From the NCBI RefSeq assembly GCF_900176355.1, contig NZ_FWXI01000022.1, positions 28,508 to 92,507 of the forward strand: 64,000 bases of DNA, in the 5' to 3' direction. Below, one piece after another: positions 44,561 to 53,764 of the stretch (its first letter is position 1; the number at the start of each line of letters is the position of its first letter). The DNA comes from Sporomusa malonica (GTDB lineage Bacteria > Bacillota > Negativicutes > Sporomusales > Sporomusaceae). The translations under genes were made by a program, and so were the position numbers. The notes beneath the pieces are model-generated. The model was given only the letters and a program-made list of their open reading frames with translations, had not been told where the DNA came from and searched no databases.

Positions 44561-45661
44561 TTAATGCTTATTACTGTTTTCCGTTAGCTGTGACAGCACA
44601 GCTCTGACATGCTCTTCAGAAACATCTTGAGTAATAGTCACCCTGCCAACGTCTTGCATCAACACCCAGTTAACCTTACTATCTACAACCTTTTTATCTC
44701 TTGCTAAATACCCCAGCAGTTCATCTGTTCCATAACCAGGGGCAGTCAGAGGTAATCCCATACCAGTAATTAACTGTTTTACTGCTGCACTAGCTGCCGT
44801 ACTGCATAAATGCAGGCTGCTGCTGAGCAGCGCCGCGCCATGCATTCCAATAGCTACAGCCTCACCATGATTATACTCAGAATAGCCGCCTACGCCCTCT
44901 ACAGCATGACCAATAGTATGGCCGAAATTCAGTATCATCCGCAAAGAGGTTTCCCGTTCATCTTGCGCGACAACTGCAGCCTTAATCTGGCAGCAGCGAC
45001 TTATGACTTCTATTAATTCATCTGGACGACGCGCCAAAATATCCTCTTGATGACGGATAAGATAATCAAAAAAATCGTAATCAGCAATAACTCCATATTT
45101 TACTACCTCAGCTAACCCCGCTTTGAGTTCACGTTCAGGCAATGTATCCAAAACCAGCGGATCAATCACTACTAACTGTGGCTGATAAAAAGCACCAATC
45201 AGATTTTTGCCTAACGGGTGATTAACAGCAGTTTTACCCCCAACACTAGAGTCCACTTGCGCTAATAATGTTGTTGGCACCTGAATAAATGGCACGCCGC
45301 GCAAGTAAGTAGCCGCTACAAACCCAGACAGATCACCAATAACTCCGCCGCCCAAGGCGATAATGGGTGATTTGCGGTCAAGACCCATACTTATCGCTTG
45401 GGTAAATACTTTATCGGCTGTAGCCAGCGACTTGGAGCTTTCACCTGGGGGGACAACCAAGACAAAAGGCAAGAATCCGGCTGCAGCCAAACTATCTGCC
45501 AATACACCAGAGTATAATGGAGCGACATTTTCGTCTGTTACAATCAGCGCTTTTCTACTTAGCGGCATATCCTTCATTAATTGACCAACCTGGCTGATTA
45601 TACCAGCCATGATATGGATGGTATAGCTATGGTTCGCTAAGTTAACCCTTACTTCGGCCAC
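44561..45661 (-). CDS. aroB: 3-dehydroquinate synthase
   Basis: Second step of the shikimate pathway, NAD- and metal-dependent. The 366-aa protein contains PPGESSKSLATADK, ALGGGVIGDLSGFVAATYLRG (seen in two parts), GKTAVNHPLGKNLIGAFYQP and the metal-binding NFGHTIGHAVE. The start is GTG with GGGAGG 7 bases upstream, inside the end of aroK. Confidence 0.95.
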   Translation of the reverse strand: MAEVRVNLANHSYTIHIMAGIISQVGQLMKDMPLSRKALIVTDENVAPLYSGVLADSLAAAGFLPFVLVVPPGESSKSLATADKVFTQAISMGLDRKSPIIALGGGVIGDLSGFVAATYLRGVPFIQVPTTLLAQVDSSVGGKTAVNHPLGKNLIGAFYQPQLVVIDPLVLDTLPERELKAGLAEVVKYGVIADYDFFDYLIRHQEDILARRPDELIEVISRCCQIKAAVVAQDERETSLRMILNFGHTIGHAVEGVGGYSEYNHGEAVAIGMHGAALLSSSLHLCSTAASAAVKQLITGMGLPLTAPGYGTDELLGYLARDKKVVDSKVNWVLMQDVGRVTITQDVSEEHVRAVLSQLTENSNKH

Positions 45662-46175
45662 GCAGATGCCTCCCCTCGCGCAAAAGTGCTATAATCTTTT
45701 CCGCCACATGATGTGGCGGCATATTGGTAGTATCAATAGTATAATCAGCCTTCATGTAGAGGCTGGCGCGATCATTAAACAGCTTAGCTACCCTTTCGGC
45801 TCGATCTTCGCAGTCTAAAAGTGGCCGGACGCCTCGCCGGGAAGTTCGCTCCAGGATGGTTTCCAGTGAGGCGGTTAGCGCAATGATAATGCCGGTATTT
45901 TTCAGCCTGATCATGTTCTCTTGCTTAAGTACTACGCCGCCGCCGGTAGCGATAACCGCATTATGGTAGCGTGACACCCGTGAAATAACGTCTCGTTCAA
46001 GCTGCCGGAAGTGGTTTTCACCATATAATTGAAAGATTTCACTAATAGCCAGGCCTGTTTGCATCTCTATTTTTTTGTCTATATCAATAAAAGTACGGTT
46101 AAGACGGCCTGCTAATAAACGTCCTGTACTCGTCTTACCAGTACCCATAAAACCTATTAAAACTATATTTTTCAT
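45642..46175 (-). CDS. aroK: Shikimate kinase
   Basis: A 177-aa enzyme phosphorylating shikimate. P-loop GFMGTGKTST near 8-17, the substrate-binding DIDKKIE, and GGGVV are all present; the LID region has RRGVRPLL. The frame opens 9 codons earlier, but ATG 46175 with GGAGG 4 bases upstream gives MKNIVLIGFMGTGK. It overlaps aroB by about 20 bases. The overlap with pilQ disappears with this start. Confidence 0.94.
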   Translation of the reverse strand: MKNIVLIGFMGTGKTSTGRLLAGRLNRTFIDIDKKIEMQTGLAISEIFQLYGENHFRQLERDVISRVSRYHNAVIATGGGVVLKQENMIRLKNTGIIIALTASLETILERTSRRGVRPLLDCEDRAERVAKLFNDRASLYMKADYTIDTTNMPPHHVAEKIIALLREGRHLRGRSKG

Positions 46176-46201
46176 TATTCCTCCGGAAAAAGTTAAAGAC
46201 A

Positions 46202-47575
46202 CTATTTGACAATACGAGGTGTAAGAAAAATCACGACTTCAGTCTCAGACTTAGATTTACTAAGATTTTTAAATAGCGCCCCTAATATCGGCAAATCGCT
46301 AAAAAACGGCACAGCCTTTTTAGTTTCGCTATCGGTAGAGCCAATTAACCCGCCGATAACCATAGTCTCGCCATCCTTTAGGCGTACAGTAGTCTCAGCC
46401 TCACGGGTAGTAATTTTGTATGCTTTCATCTCTGCTACCAATGTCGGGCTGCTGACTTCAGTGCGAACTTCGACCGTAATTAACCCATCGGTGTTAATAC
46501 GGGGAGTATATACCAGTTTGATGCCGGCGTCAACATATTCAGTGGTAGTTTTTGTTTCCCCATTCTCGACTTTTTCCACTAAAACAGGAATACGGTCACC
46601 AATGAGAATTTGTGCCTGCTTGCCATTTATTGTGGAAACTTTGGGCTTGGCCAACACCTTTGCGTTGCCATTGCTGATCAAAGCATTAATTTTGGCCTGA
46701 TAGTAAAATTCGTAAGGATATCCTTCTGGATTACGGCCAAACTGAATAACTCCACTATTATTTTTCCGGGTAACCTTGGCCGCTTCAGTAATATGTGTCC
46801 CGACAGGGTTTCCGGCAGCATCATAGACAACTTCAGTTTCTGCTGCCGTATAATCGGCGTACTGGGGTGTTGCTTCCCATGACCACTCAATGCCTAAATC
46901 CTTACTCTTATCTTTATTAACAGCTACTACTTCAGCTTCAAGTGATACTTGCTGATATGGTATATCAAGCTCATCCAAAAGTCTTTGGATTTTATCTGCC
47001 TCAAGTGGCGTTCCATACAAAATAAGCGAATTTGTTGCATAATCAATTGTCAATCGGTCTAGCTCTGTTGATTTCTCACTGGATTTTGAGGCACTGGCTG
47101 AAGCACTGCCACCTGAATTAGAGGTGCTTACATTCTTACTGCCAGAGTTCTCCTCAACTTTTTTTTCGCCCTTTTTCTCACCAAACAAGATGGATAAGAT
47201 CGTTTCTTTGACAGAATCGGGTTTTATAAATTTTAGCTTAAATATATGTACAGAACCAAACCCTCTGCCGATTTGATCGGCAACCCCGACGACAAGTACA
47301 TCGTCGACTTCATGGTAGGTAAGGCCTTTCGTTTTGCATACCAAATTAAGCGCATTATCATAGGGAATATTTTTTAGTTGAATTGTAATCGTACCACTCA
47401 CCGAATCATCAATTACCATATTCACCTGTCCGATACCAGCTAACGCAGTGAGAACATCCCTTACTTCGCCATTAACGACGCTCATATTAACCACAGGTTT
47501 GCTAGCCAAAGCAGAAGAACAAATACTAAGTGAAAATATCGCGGCCACAAATATTCGTATTACTATAGATCGCAT
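46202..47575 (-). CDS. pilQ: Type IV pilus secretin PilQ
   Basis: A 457-aa outer membrane secretin. The N-terminal signal peptide is followed by a secretin/TonB short domain (VNMSVVNGEVRDVLTALAG), an N1-type domain, a Ser-rich linker near 150-170 and the C-terminal secretin domain with LAKPKVSTINGKQAQI, GIKLVYTPRI and VVIFLTPRIVK. It forms the pore for the pilus in the outer membrane and is strong evidence for a diderm cell. It is shorter than proteobacterial PilQ because AMIN domains are missing. Confidence 0.92.
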   Translation of the reverse strand: MRSIVIRIFVAAIFSLSICSSALASKPVVNMSVVNGEVRDVLTALAGIGQVNMVIDDSVSGTITIQLKNIPYDNALNLVCKTKGLTYHEVDDVLVVGVADQIGRGFGSVHIFKLKFIKPDSVKETILSILFGEKKGEKKVEENSGSKNVSTSNSGGSASASASKSSEKSTELDRLTIDYATNSLILYGTPLEADKIQRLLDELDIPYQQVSLEAEVVAVNKDKSKDLGIEWSWEATPQYADYTAAETEVVYDAAGNPVGTHITEAAKVTRKNNSGVIQFGRNPEGYPYEFYYQAKINALISNGNAKVLAKPKVSTINGKQAQILIGDRIPVLVEKVENGETKTTTEYVDAGIKLVYTPRINTDGLITVEVRTEVSSPTLVAEMKAYKITTREAETTVRLKDGETMVIGGLIGSTDSETKKAVPFFSDLPILGALFKNLSKSKSETEVVIFLTPRIVK

Positions 47576-47579
47576 AGTA

Positions 47580-48122
47580 TCACCTTCCCAGTGCTAAGAC
47601 CCGCCGCCCGCCAGGTCCTTGGACTATTACTGAATTTGTATCAACTTTAACTAATTTATATGGGCCGATATCTTGTCCAGGATGGTAGGACCTACTTACG
47701 TTATTAAAATTTATAATTGCCATCTGCCGGTTACCGCCTGAAACAACGCCCATGAGAAGCGGCAGCGTTTCCTTTGAGGTATCTTGGGAGACTGTACGCC
47801 CCTGAATAGCCGTCGCCGGTATTGGTTGATTACCAGTCTGCGGGGGAATTATTGGTCTTTCTGGCTTGCCAAACCCCAGCGGTGGTGCAAATGGGTCACG
47901 CATGGTCTGTGTTGTATAGCCTGTGGGCATGGCCGGCAAAACGTCTACCGATTTTTGTTTTGCCATGCTGGGAACAACACTGTTTATTGGCTGTTTTTCC
48001 GGTAAAACAAACAAGGATATCCCTGCTGCCAATATAATTCCGATGCCTGCCATTACCAAATAGCGTTGCCGCATAGGCAAATTCTCGTACCAAGCATTCA
48101 GTTTCTCGATAAAAGCAGACAT
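47580..48122 (-). CDS. pilP: PilP-like pilus assembly protein
   Basis: A 180-aa protein with one membrane helix (VMAGIGIILAAGISLFVLP), a proline-rich linker with MRDPFAPPLG, and a small C-terminal beta-domain. In classical systems PilP is a lipoprotein linking PilNO to PilQ; here a transmembrane anchor replaces the lipobox. The position before pilQ and the DPFxP motif support the call. Confidence 0.72.
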   Translation of the reverse strand: MSAFIEKLNAWYENLPMRQRYLVMAGIGIILAAGISLFVLPEKQPINSVVPSMAKQKSVDVLPAMPTGYTTQTMRDPFAPPLGFGKPERPIIPPQTGNQPIPATAIQGRTVSQDTSKETLPLLMGVVSGGNRQMAIINFNNVSRSYHPGQDIGPYKLVKVDTNSVIVQGPGGRRVLALGR

Positions 48123-48158
48123 AGCTAGCTGCCCCTTCCTTCAGGCGACATTTTGCAA

Positions 48159-49313
48159 TTATAAGCCGGCCAGGCGCTGCCGGTAATGGCTAATGGCGCT
48201 TAGCAGGTCTGTAAGATTATCATTGCCAAACTTTTCAAGTAAAACCTCTGTTAACACAATAGCAGTCATAGCTTCCCCAACAACGGCGGCGGCTGTAACC
48301 GCACAAACATCACTGCGCTCGGTATTGGCCTGAATGGGAGCTTTAGACACAATATCCACCGAGGACAACGGTGTCATTAAGGTGGGAATCGGCTTCATAG
48401 CAGCACGCAGCACAATAGGCTCACCATTACTCATGCCGCCTTCAATCCCGCCAGCATTATTTGTTTGACGATAATAACCACGTTCAGGTTCATAATATAT
48501 TTGGTCATGGGCTTTACTGCCAGGTAAGTTGGCATACTCAAAGCCTACCCCAACCTCAACACCCTTAATGGCTTGAATGGACATTAGTGCTGCCGCCAGC
48601 TTGGTATCCAGACGCCGATCCCACTGGACATGACTACCAAGTCCGGGCAACACGCCTAAGGCAAGCACTTCAAATATTCCACCCAGGGAATCACCATGAT
48701 TTTTCGCCTCAAGAATGGCCGCTTTCATTTGTGTTTCCGCGTTTGCGTCAAGACAGCCCAACTCAGATGCGAAAACTGCGGATTGTAATTCGTCATACTC
48801 ACGGCTAGCAACCTGAGCGTTAACTCCCCCGATATTGGTAACGTGCGCAATTATCTTGATACCGGCGGCAGTCAGCACTTGTTTCGTTAATGCACCGACT
48901 GCTACCCTGGCAGCAGTCTCGCGAGCGCTTGCCCGTTCCAGAATGTCGCGGACATCCTGTCGATCATATTTAAGTACGCCTGTCAAATCAGCATGTCCCG
49001 GCCGGGGCGAAGAAACAGCCTGGCCGCTGGGAGGTCCTGCAGGTGACATCCGGTCTTGCCAGTTTTCCCAATCGCGGTTATGAATCACCATCGTCACCGG
49101 ACTCCCTAAGGTCTGACCGAAGCGTACGCCTGCTGTGATCTCAACTCTATCTTGTTCAATAAGCATGCGGCCACCACGGCCAAAGCCTTTTTGACGCCGG
49201 GCCAGATCCCGGTTGATTAGTTCAATATCTACCGGAACTCCAGCTGGTAAGCCTTCGATAATTGTGGTCAGTGCAGGACCGTGGGACTCGCCAGCAGTAA
49301 TAAATCTTAGCAT
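48159..49313 (-). CDS. aroC: Chorismate synthase
   Basis: Final step to chorismate, FMN-dependent. The 384-aa protein contains AGESHGPAL (7-15), QKGFGRGGRM, the SPRPGHADLTGVLKY segment, ARETAARVAVGA and NAGGIEGGMSNGEPI. It lies between pilO and pilP inside the pilus operon. GAGG precedes ATG. Confidence 0.96.
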   Translation of the reverse strand: MLRFITAGESHGPALTTIIEGLPAGVPVDIELINRDLARRQKGFGRGGRMLIEQDRVEITAGVRFGQTLGSPVTMVIHNRDWENWQDRMSPAGPPSGQAVSSPRPGHADLTGVLKYDRQDVRDILERASARETAARVAVGALTKQVLTAAGIKIIAHVTNIGGVNAQVASREYDELQSAVFASELGCLDANAETQMKAAILEAKNHGDSLGGIFEVLALGVLPGLGSHVQWDRRLDTKLAAALMSIQAIKGVEVGVGFEYANLPGSKAHDQIYYEPERGYYRQTNNAGGIEGGMSNGEPIVLRAAMKPIPTLMTPLSSVDIVSKAPIQANTERSDVCAVTAAAVVGEAMTAIVLTEVLLEKFGNDNLTDLLSAISHYRQRLAGL

Positions 49314-49340
49314 AAATCTACCTCATTTCAGATGCATCAG

Positions 49341-49937
49341 CTATTTCTTGTCAGTTTGCCCTGTTTGGGCCTGCTTATCACCAGCAGTGCCTGCCGGCAC
49401 CCCAAAGCTGTAAACAATGAGCACTAGTTTGCTCTCTAATAACCCTTGACGTGAATTCATGATTACATGATTCAGCGAGTTAAACCGGGGAATATCCTCA
49501 AGCTTCTTTAATAAATCCGCTGTTTGGGCGAAAGAGCCTTTAATATTAATCTCAACTGGAATCTCACGATAACCGGCCTTAGCAAGCGGTGATGCCGGCT
49601 TGATTTCAACAAGTTGCAGCCCACAGGTCTTGGTTGCTTGCTCAATCTGAGACAGCAGACCGCCTAGGTCGGGTTGATTGGGCAACATAGCCTCAGCCTG
49701 TACTGACTTTTTTCCAAGTTCGGCAAGATAGGTAGCTGGATCAGGATGGTTACGGGAAAACCCTTGAATGATGGCCAACTTTTGTTTCTCAACCTGAAGT
49801 TGGGCAGTTAGATCAGCAAGCCTTTGATTTTGACCTTCAATAATATAAAAATAGTACAGCCAGAAAGTAATCAACAACCCCCCGGCAAATACCATGCTCT
49901 TATGCTTTATTGATAACTTGGTCCAAGAGATATTCAT
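49341..49937 (-). CDS. pilO: PilO-like inner membrane pilus assembly protein
   Basis: A 198-aa protein with one N-terminal membrane helix (MVFAGGLLITFWLYYFYI), a coiled-coil stretch (NQRLADLTAQLQVEKQKL) and a ferredoxin-like C-terminal domain with LVEIKPASP and IPVEINIKGSFAQTADLLKKLE (shown in short parts). It pairs with PilN to form the alignment complex between the inner-membrane platform and PilQ. Confidence 0.88.
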   Translation of the reverse strand: MNISWTKLSIKHKSMVFAGGLLITFWLYYFYIIEGQNQRLADLTAQLQVEKQKLAIIQGFSRNHPDPATYLAELGKKSVQAEAMLPNQPDLGGLLSQIEQATKTCGLQLVEIKPASPLAKAGYREIPVEINIKGSFAQTADLLKKLEDIPRFNSLNHVIMNSRQGLLESKLVLIVYSFGVPAGTAGDKQAQTGQTDKK

Positions 49938-49939
49938 GA

Positions 49940-50482
49940 CTACAACCCCTTGACTTTTACAGTCATTTCAAACTTGGTAACGACTGACTGGCTATCGCGT
50001 TCAGCCCTAATCAAGACAGGCTCAATAAACATGTCATCCTGATCTAGTAGTTGCATAAAGTTTGCCAGGTCAGGATAGGTGAGCGCGTTACCTTTCATTT
50101 TAAAAGTATTCTTATCACCGGTCCCCAGCTCTTCTAGCCATATCTGGGGAGGTACAATCACAGCTAATCTGGAGACAACAGCATACCATGGCTTACGTTC
50201 AGTAGTCAGTTTAGTTAGCAGGGTATTTTTCGCATTGATTACTTGCTGCTGAGAATTAGTTGATACCATTTTATCCTGTGTCGGCTGTAATAATTGCAGT
50301 TGCTGCTCAACTGCTGCAATATCTCGCTCCAACTCATATACTCTATATACATTATATCCTGCAAATAGGGAAAAGCACATTAACCCCAGCAGCGCAGCTA
50401 CCGCAAACAATCGGTTGACTGGCCAGCGTTCCTGGCGCTCTTCCGGTGGCAGCAGGTTTATTTGGATGGTGGTGTTAATCAC
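49940..50482 (-). CDS. pilN: PilN-like inner membrane pilus assembly protein
   Basis: About 180 aa. The short N-terminal tail INLLPPEERQE is the PilN motif that binds the groove of PilM. A membrane helix (LFAVAALLGLMCFSLFAGY) and a coiled coil with the PilN domain follow. The frame opens at ATG 50515, but GTG at 50482, 8 bases inside the pilM end and behind GGGGGTG, gives the expected short tail VINTTIQINLLPPEE. Confidence 0.88.
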   Translation of the reverse strand: MINTTIQINLLPPEERQERWPVNRLFAVAALLGLMCFSLFAGYNVYRVYELERDIAAVEQQLQLLQPTQDKMVSTNSQQQVINAKNTLLTKLTTERKPWYAVVSRLAVIVPPQIWLEELGTGDKNTFKMKGNALTYPDLANFMQLLDQDDMFIEPVLIRAERDSQSVVTKFEMTVKVKGL

Positions 50483-51572
50483 TTTCACCCCCACGCAGAG
50501 CAAGCCCGATCGCAACTGTTAGCTGGGGTGCAACACTATTCAACCATTCAGGATCAAGCGACCCGGAAATCTCCAGATTAACCAGTGGATCAACCAATTT
50601 CACCTCAACGCCATTCAATAGCGCAGCAAGGTTTACCACTAGATTATCTAACCGAGCTCCACCGCCAGTCAAAATGACACTTTCAATGATGGCCTCGCGG
50701 TTTTGTGCTTGATAGTAGTCAGCGGTTCGGCGTATCTCCCGTCCCAGTTCTTCGACAATTATCATAAGCTGTTTATGAATATAGGAAACTTCCCCATCGT
50801 TAGTGATGGCCTGCAATAGCCCCTGTTGGCGCTCTTTAAGCAGTTCAGCCTCGCTATAGTCTAATTCTAGTGATCGCATTACCACATCAGTATAACGAGC
50901 CCCGCCCAGAGGGAGAAGCCGAGACACCACTGGACAATTATTTTGAAAAATACTAATTTGGCAGATCTTTTGCCCAATGTCAACTACCAAGGTATTAACC
51001 TCATGTGTAAACGTCCGGCATACAGCCAGTGGCTCGATGTCAATAGCCACAGCTTTGAGACCTACTTCTTTACAGATAGCAATAATAGCATCAATCACGG
51101 TCTGCGGCGCGGCCACAAGCAAAACCCTAACCTCATGTGCCTCCTGGCCAGCACCAATCACGGAAAAATCGAAATAATAATTCTCTGCATTTGCAGGAAC
51201 ATATTTATCCAAATCCCATTTAATGGCTTGACGCAGTTCTTCGTTAGTCATCATAGGAAAAGTAAGCTCTCGAATAAATACCGCATGGCCGCTAACCGAT
51301 ATAATAGCGTGCTTGCCGGTACTCCCAGCTGTTGCTAGAAGTCGCCGCAAAGTCTCGGCCAGTGCCATTTTATCCATAATAATGCCATCTCGCACCAAAT
51401 CATCCGGTAGTGAAGCCATCCCGGCGGCTCTGAGTGTAGGTATATTTTTATGCCAGCTGATTTCAGCAATCTTAAGTACCCCTGAGCCAATATCAATACC
51501 AATCGTACTGGCAGGACCATGAGTAAGCCACTGTTGCAAGGTGCCGACTAGCTTACTAAATTTAGCATTCAT
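50475..51572 (-). CDS. pilM: Type IV pilus assembly protein PilM
   Basis: An actin-like ATP-binding protein (365 aa) that anchors the PilN tail in the cytoplasm. STIGIDIGSGVLKIAEIS is the PilM phosphate-binding start; LVVDIGQKIC and LTGGGARLDNL are the later ASKHA motifs. The longest frame begins 20 codons earlier with a TTG inside comFB; the ATG at 51572 overlaps the comFB stop (ATGAATGCTAA) and is preferred by coupling, though no clear Shine-Dalgarno site is seen. Confidence 0.92.
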   Translation of the reverse strand: MNAKFSKLVGTLQQWLTHGPASTIGIDIGSGVLKIAEISWHKNIPTLRAAGMASLPDDLVRDGIIMDKMALAETLRRLLATAGSTGKHAIISVSGHAVFIRELTFPMMTNEELRQAIKWDLDKYVPANAENYYFDFSVIGAGQEAHEVRVLLVAAPQTVIDAIIAICKEVGLKAVAIDIEPLAVCRTFTHEVNTLVVDIGQKICQISIFQNNCPVVSRLLPLGGARYTDVVMRSLELDYSEAELLKERQQGLLQAITNDGEVSYIHKQLMIIVEELGREIRRTADYYQAQNREAIIESVILTGGGARLDNLVVNLAALLNGVEVKLVDPLVNLEISGSLDPEWLNSVAPQLTVAIGLALRGGESD

Positions 51573-51834
51573 TATGATGGGGACATTTACTAACAATTTG
51601 GATTGCGTGAGTGATTGCGGTAATGATATCAATATTAAATTGCTGTTCTAAACTTTTTATCCGAGTATAAGTCTCACCCTGATCTGTTACTGTATAGCGT
51701 GGTGGCAAAAAATTAAGTGCCAGGGCTGCAATATCATAGCGGCATTTTTCGCAACCACACGCCCTGGTATTTGTGGCAATCACATCATCTAACCGCTGCC
51801 AAACTAAATCTTCCATATAATTCTTTATTTGCAT
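51562..51834 (-). CDS. comFB: ComFB-family late competence protein
   Basis: A 90-aa protein of the ComFB family: YMEDLVWQRLDDVI, then a CGCEKCRYDIAALALNFLPPRY block with three cysteines. In B. subtilis comFB lies in the comF competence operon. Its cysteines may bind zinc. Here it lies inside the pilus operon, overlapping pilM. The ATG at 51834 has AGGAGG 9 bases upstream. Confidence 0.88.
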   Translation of the reverse strand: MQIKNYMEDLVWQRLDDVIATNTRACGCEKCRYDIAALALNFLPPRYTVTDQGETYTRIKSLEQQFNIDIITAITHAIQIVSKCPHHNEC

Positions 51835-51847
51835 GCTAATTGGCCTC

Positions 51848-52261
51848 CTAATGATAATTCCATGAGTTGATCGCAATACTATGAGGAGGGGACCCAGAAC
51901 CAGATGAAATAGTTACTTTTAATACAACCTTACGAACAGATTTGTTCACAGTACCTACGGCTTCAATAGTGCTCGGCGTACCAATGGTAATTTGTAATAA
52001 ATAACTCCCGCTGCCTTCAAAATAGGGATTAGCAGGTACCCAGTTAGAATTATTGCTAAGTTCGACAAGCGCCCGTCTGGCTCCTGCTTCAGCTAAATAT
52101 AATGCCTGAATACCATCCCGGTAATTGGTTGCAGAATTTATCTCAGTAACACCACGAAAAATAAAGGCGCTACCAACTACACCCAGCAACATCATGACCG
52201 CAATGGCTAGCAAGACACTAGATCCGGATTGATCTACTATTCTCCTTTTTAGATAGGACAT
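51848..52261 (-). CDS. PilX-like minor pilin protein
   Basis: About 137 aa. The N terminus has QSGSSVLLAIAVMMLLGVVG, a membrane helix without a typical prepilin cleavage motif, followed by ALYLAEAGARRALVEL, a feature of PilX/GspK-like proteins. It resembles the N-terminal part of the 515-aa plus-strand protein, suggesting the two clusters encode alternative tip sets. The ATG at 52261 has AGAGG upstream. Confidence 0.8.
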   Translation of the reverse strand: MSYLKRRIVDQSGSSVLLAIAVMMLLGVVGSAFIFRGVTEINSATNYRDGIQALYLAEAGARRALVELSNNSNWVPANPYFEGSGSYLLQITIGTPSTIEAVGTVNKSVRKVVLKVTISSGSGSPPHSIAINSWNYH

Positions 52262-52275
52262 AGCGAACACCTCTT

Positions 52276-52830
52276 CTACGTGTTTGACGCTATCACAGAG
52301 GTTTGCAGAGTATATTTATACCCAGTGTTCTTATCCTGTACAGTTATGATTATCTTTACCTGTTTTACTTCGCAAAGAGTCTGTCCATTTCCATCTCTAA
52401 TAAATACATCCTGAACGTTGAACAGTGGTTGGTTGTTCGGGTTGGGTACAATAATAATCTGACCTTCTGCTTTCGAGAAGCCATCACCGGCAAAGGGTTG
52501 GGGACTCCCGCCGTTAATGGCAATACAAAGCGCCTTGGTATCTGAACTAACATTGTACGTAACGTTGCTGCCGTCACCGTCCTTCAATATCAAACTGCCG
52601 CCATTGTTGACAACACTGACATTTTTTGCATAACGCACACTGTGTGCGATCCGTTCCACTGCCAGTCGTGCCGTTTGCTGGATATCAGCCCGGGCTCGGC
52701 CTACTTGGTATGCCTTTAACGAAGTGGCTAGCATAGGAACAATGGCTGACATCATAATCATGATAATCGACAACCCAGTCACAATCTCCACCAAGGTTAT
52801 GCCTTGCTGATTGACCAAACATCGTCTCAT
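52276..52830 (-). CDS. PilW-like minor prepilin
   Basis: About 184 aa with prepilin signal QQGITLVEIVTGLSIIMIMM, where Glu5 of the mature form is in place; cleavage at G-I. IQQTARLAVERIAHSVRYA is the usual PilW helix. Starts within a GTG-ATG pair; ATG 52830 follows AGGTGA. Lies between pilV- and pilX-like genes, as in other minor pilin sets. Confidence 0.86.
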   Translation of the reverse strand: MRRCLVNQQGITLVEIVTGLSIIMIMMSAIVPMLATSLKAYQVGRARADIQQTARLAVERIAHSVRYAKNVSVVNNGGSLILKDGDGSNVTYNVSSDTKALCIAINGGSPQPFAGDGFSKAEGQIIIVPNPNNQPLFNVQDVFIRDGNGQTLCEVKQVKIIITVQDKNTGYKYTLQTSVIASNT

Positions 52831-52840
52831 CACTCACCTG

Positions 52841-53257
52841 TCATTGCAGAAACTGAGGCAATTCCCGTAAAACGTAGGTAACCAAGGTCACTTGTCTACC
52901 GCCTAAGTGTTCAACATGAACACTTAGGCGGATAATCCGTTGTTTAACAGGATATTGAGGGTCTAGCGAGCATATCTCTGCCCTTACGGTTTGCTTGAAG
53001 TCTGTCCCAGAAATTGATTCAGGCCCAACCTGATAAGGGAAGATAATATTGTCCCAAAACAGATCATCTTTGGACTTAAAGAGCTCAATCTGTTCTTGAG
53101 CCAGCGCAGTCGCAGTAGTATATTCAACGGCGATATCAATAGTATGGAGTGCCTGAGTAAACAGGCCGGAAATAGGAACTAGAGCGGTACTAACAATAAA
53201 TATGGCAACCACTGCTTCCATGAGCAAGTAACCATGTTCACCTCTATAGTACCCCAC
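52841..53257 (-). CDS. PilV-like minor prepilin
   Basis: A 138-aa prepilin: GEHGYLLMEAVVAIFIVSTA with Glu at mature position 5 and ATALAQEQIELFK, the classic PilV segment. GTG start, behind GGGGGACG. It overlaps nothing and follows the FimT-like gene by 21 bases. Confidence 0.86.
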   Translation of the reverse strand: MGYYRGEHGYLLMEAVVAIFIVSTALVPISGLFTQALHTIDIAVEYTTATALAQEQIELFKSKDDLFWDNIIFPYQVGPESISGTDFKQTVRAEICSLDPQYPVKQRIIRLSVHVEHLGGRQVTLVTYVLRELPQFLQ

Positions 53258-53278
53258 ATTACTCGTCCCCCAGCTCGT

Positions 53279-53737
53279 TCATTCCGAGCCACTGGTATTA
53301 ATGGCGGTAACCCGAACGCGGCCAGTGACCGGAGCAACTTTGATATATAACTTTTTCTTAGTCTGTGTGCTTTTAAATTCAATCGTCTGGGCACCGGACG
53401 AAGGTACGCCAGTTATGGCATACCGGATCAGTTCCGGCGCACCAGTAATCGTAACAGAGGCTGGCACATAAACGATTTTAGTCGATTTTTCCCCATCATG
53501 GATATTATATTGGGGCTCAGTACCATTAATGATATAAAGAGTATATATAGCCTGCGCACCGTTCGCGTTCATAGACATCTGCTGCACACTACGAATATCG
53601 GCCGCAAGATTATTAACAAAAGTATCCAGCTCTTGGGTAGCAACAGAGTCGGCAATACGTGGTATCGCCATGCTGGCAACAATACCAAGGATGGCCACAG
53701 TAACCAATAGTTCTATTAACGTAAAGCCTCGCTGCAT
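53279..53737 (-). CDS. FimT/GspH-like minor prepilin
   Basis: A 152-aa prepilin with a strong signal QRGFTLIELLVTVAILGIVA, cleavage at G-F and Glu5. The downstream AADIRSVQQMSMNANG fits the GspH/FimT group. GAGGTG precedes ATG. It may form part of the pilus tip or bind DNA in competence, as FimT does elsewhere. Confidence 0.88.
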   Translation of the reverse strand: MQRGFTLIELLVTVAILGIVASMAIPRIADSVATQELDTFVNNLAADIRSVQQMSMNANGAQAIYTLYIINGTEPQYNIHDGEKSTKIVYVPASVTITGAPELIRYAITGVPSSGAQTIEFKSTQTKKKLYIKVAPVTGRVRVTAINTSGSE

Positions 53738-53764
53738 GATTCACCTCGAACAATGCTTTACAGC

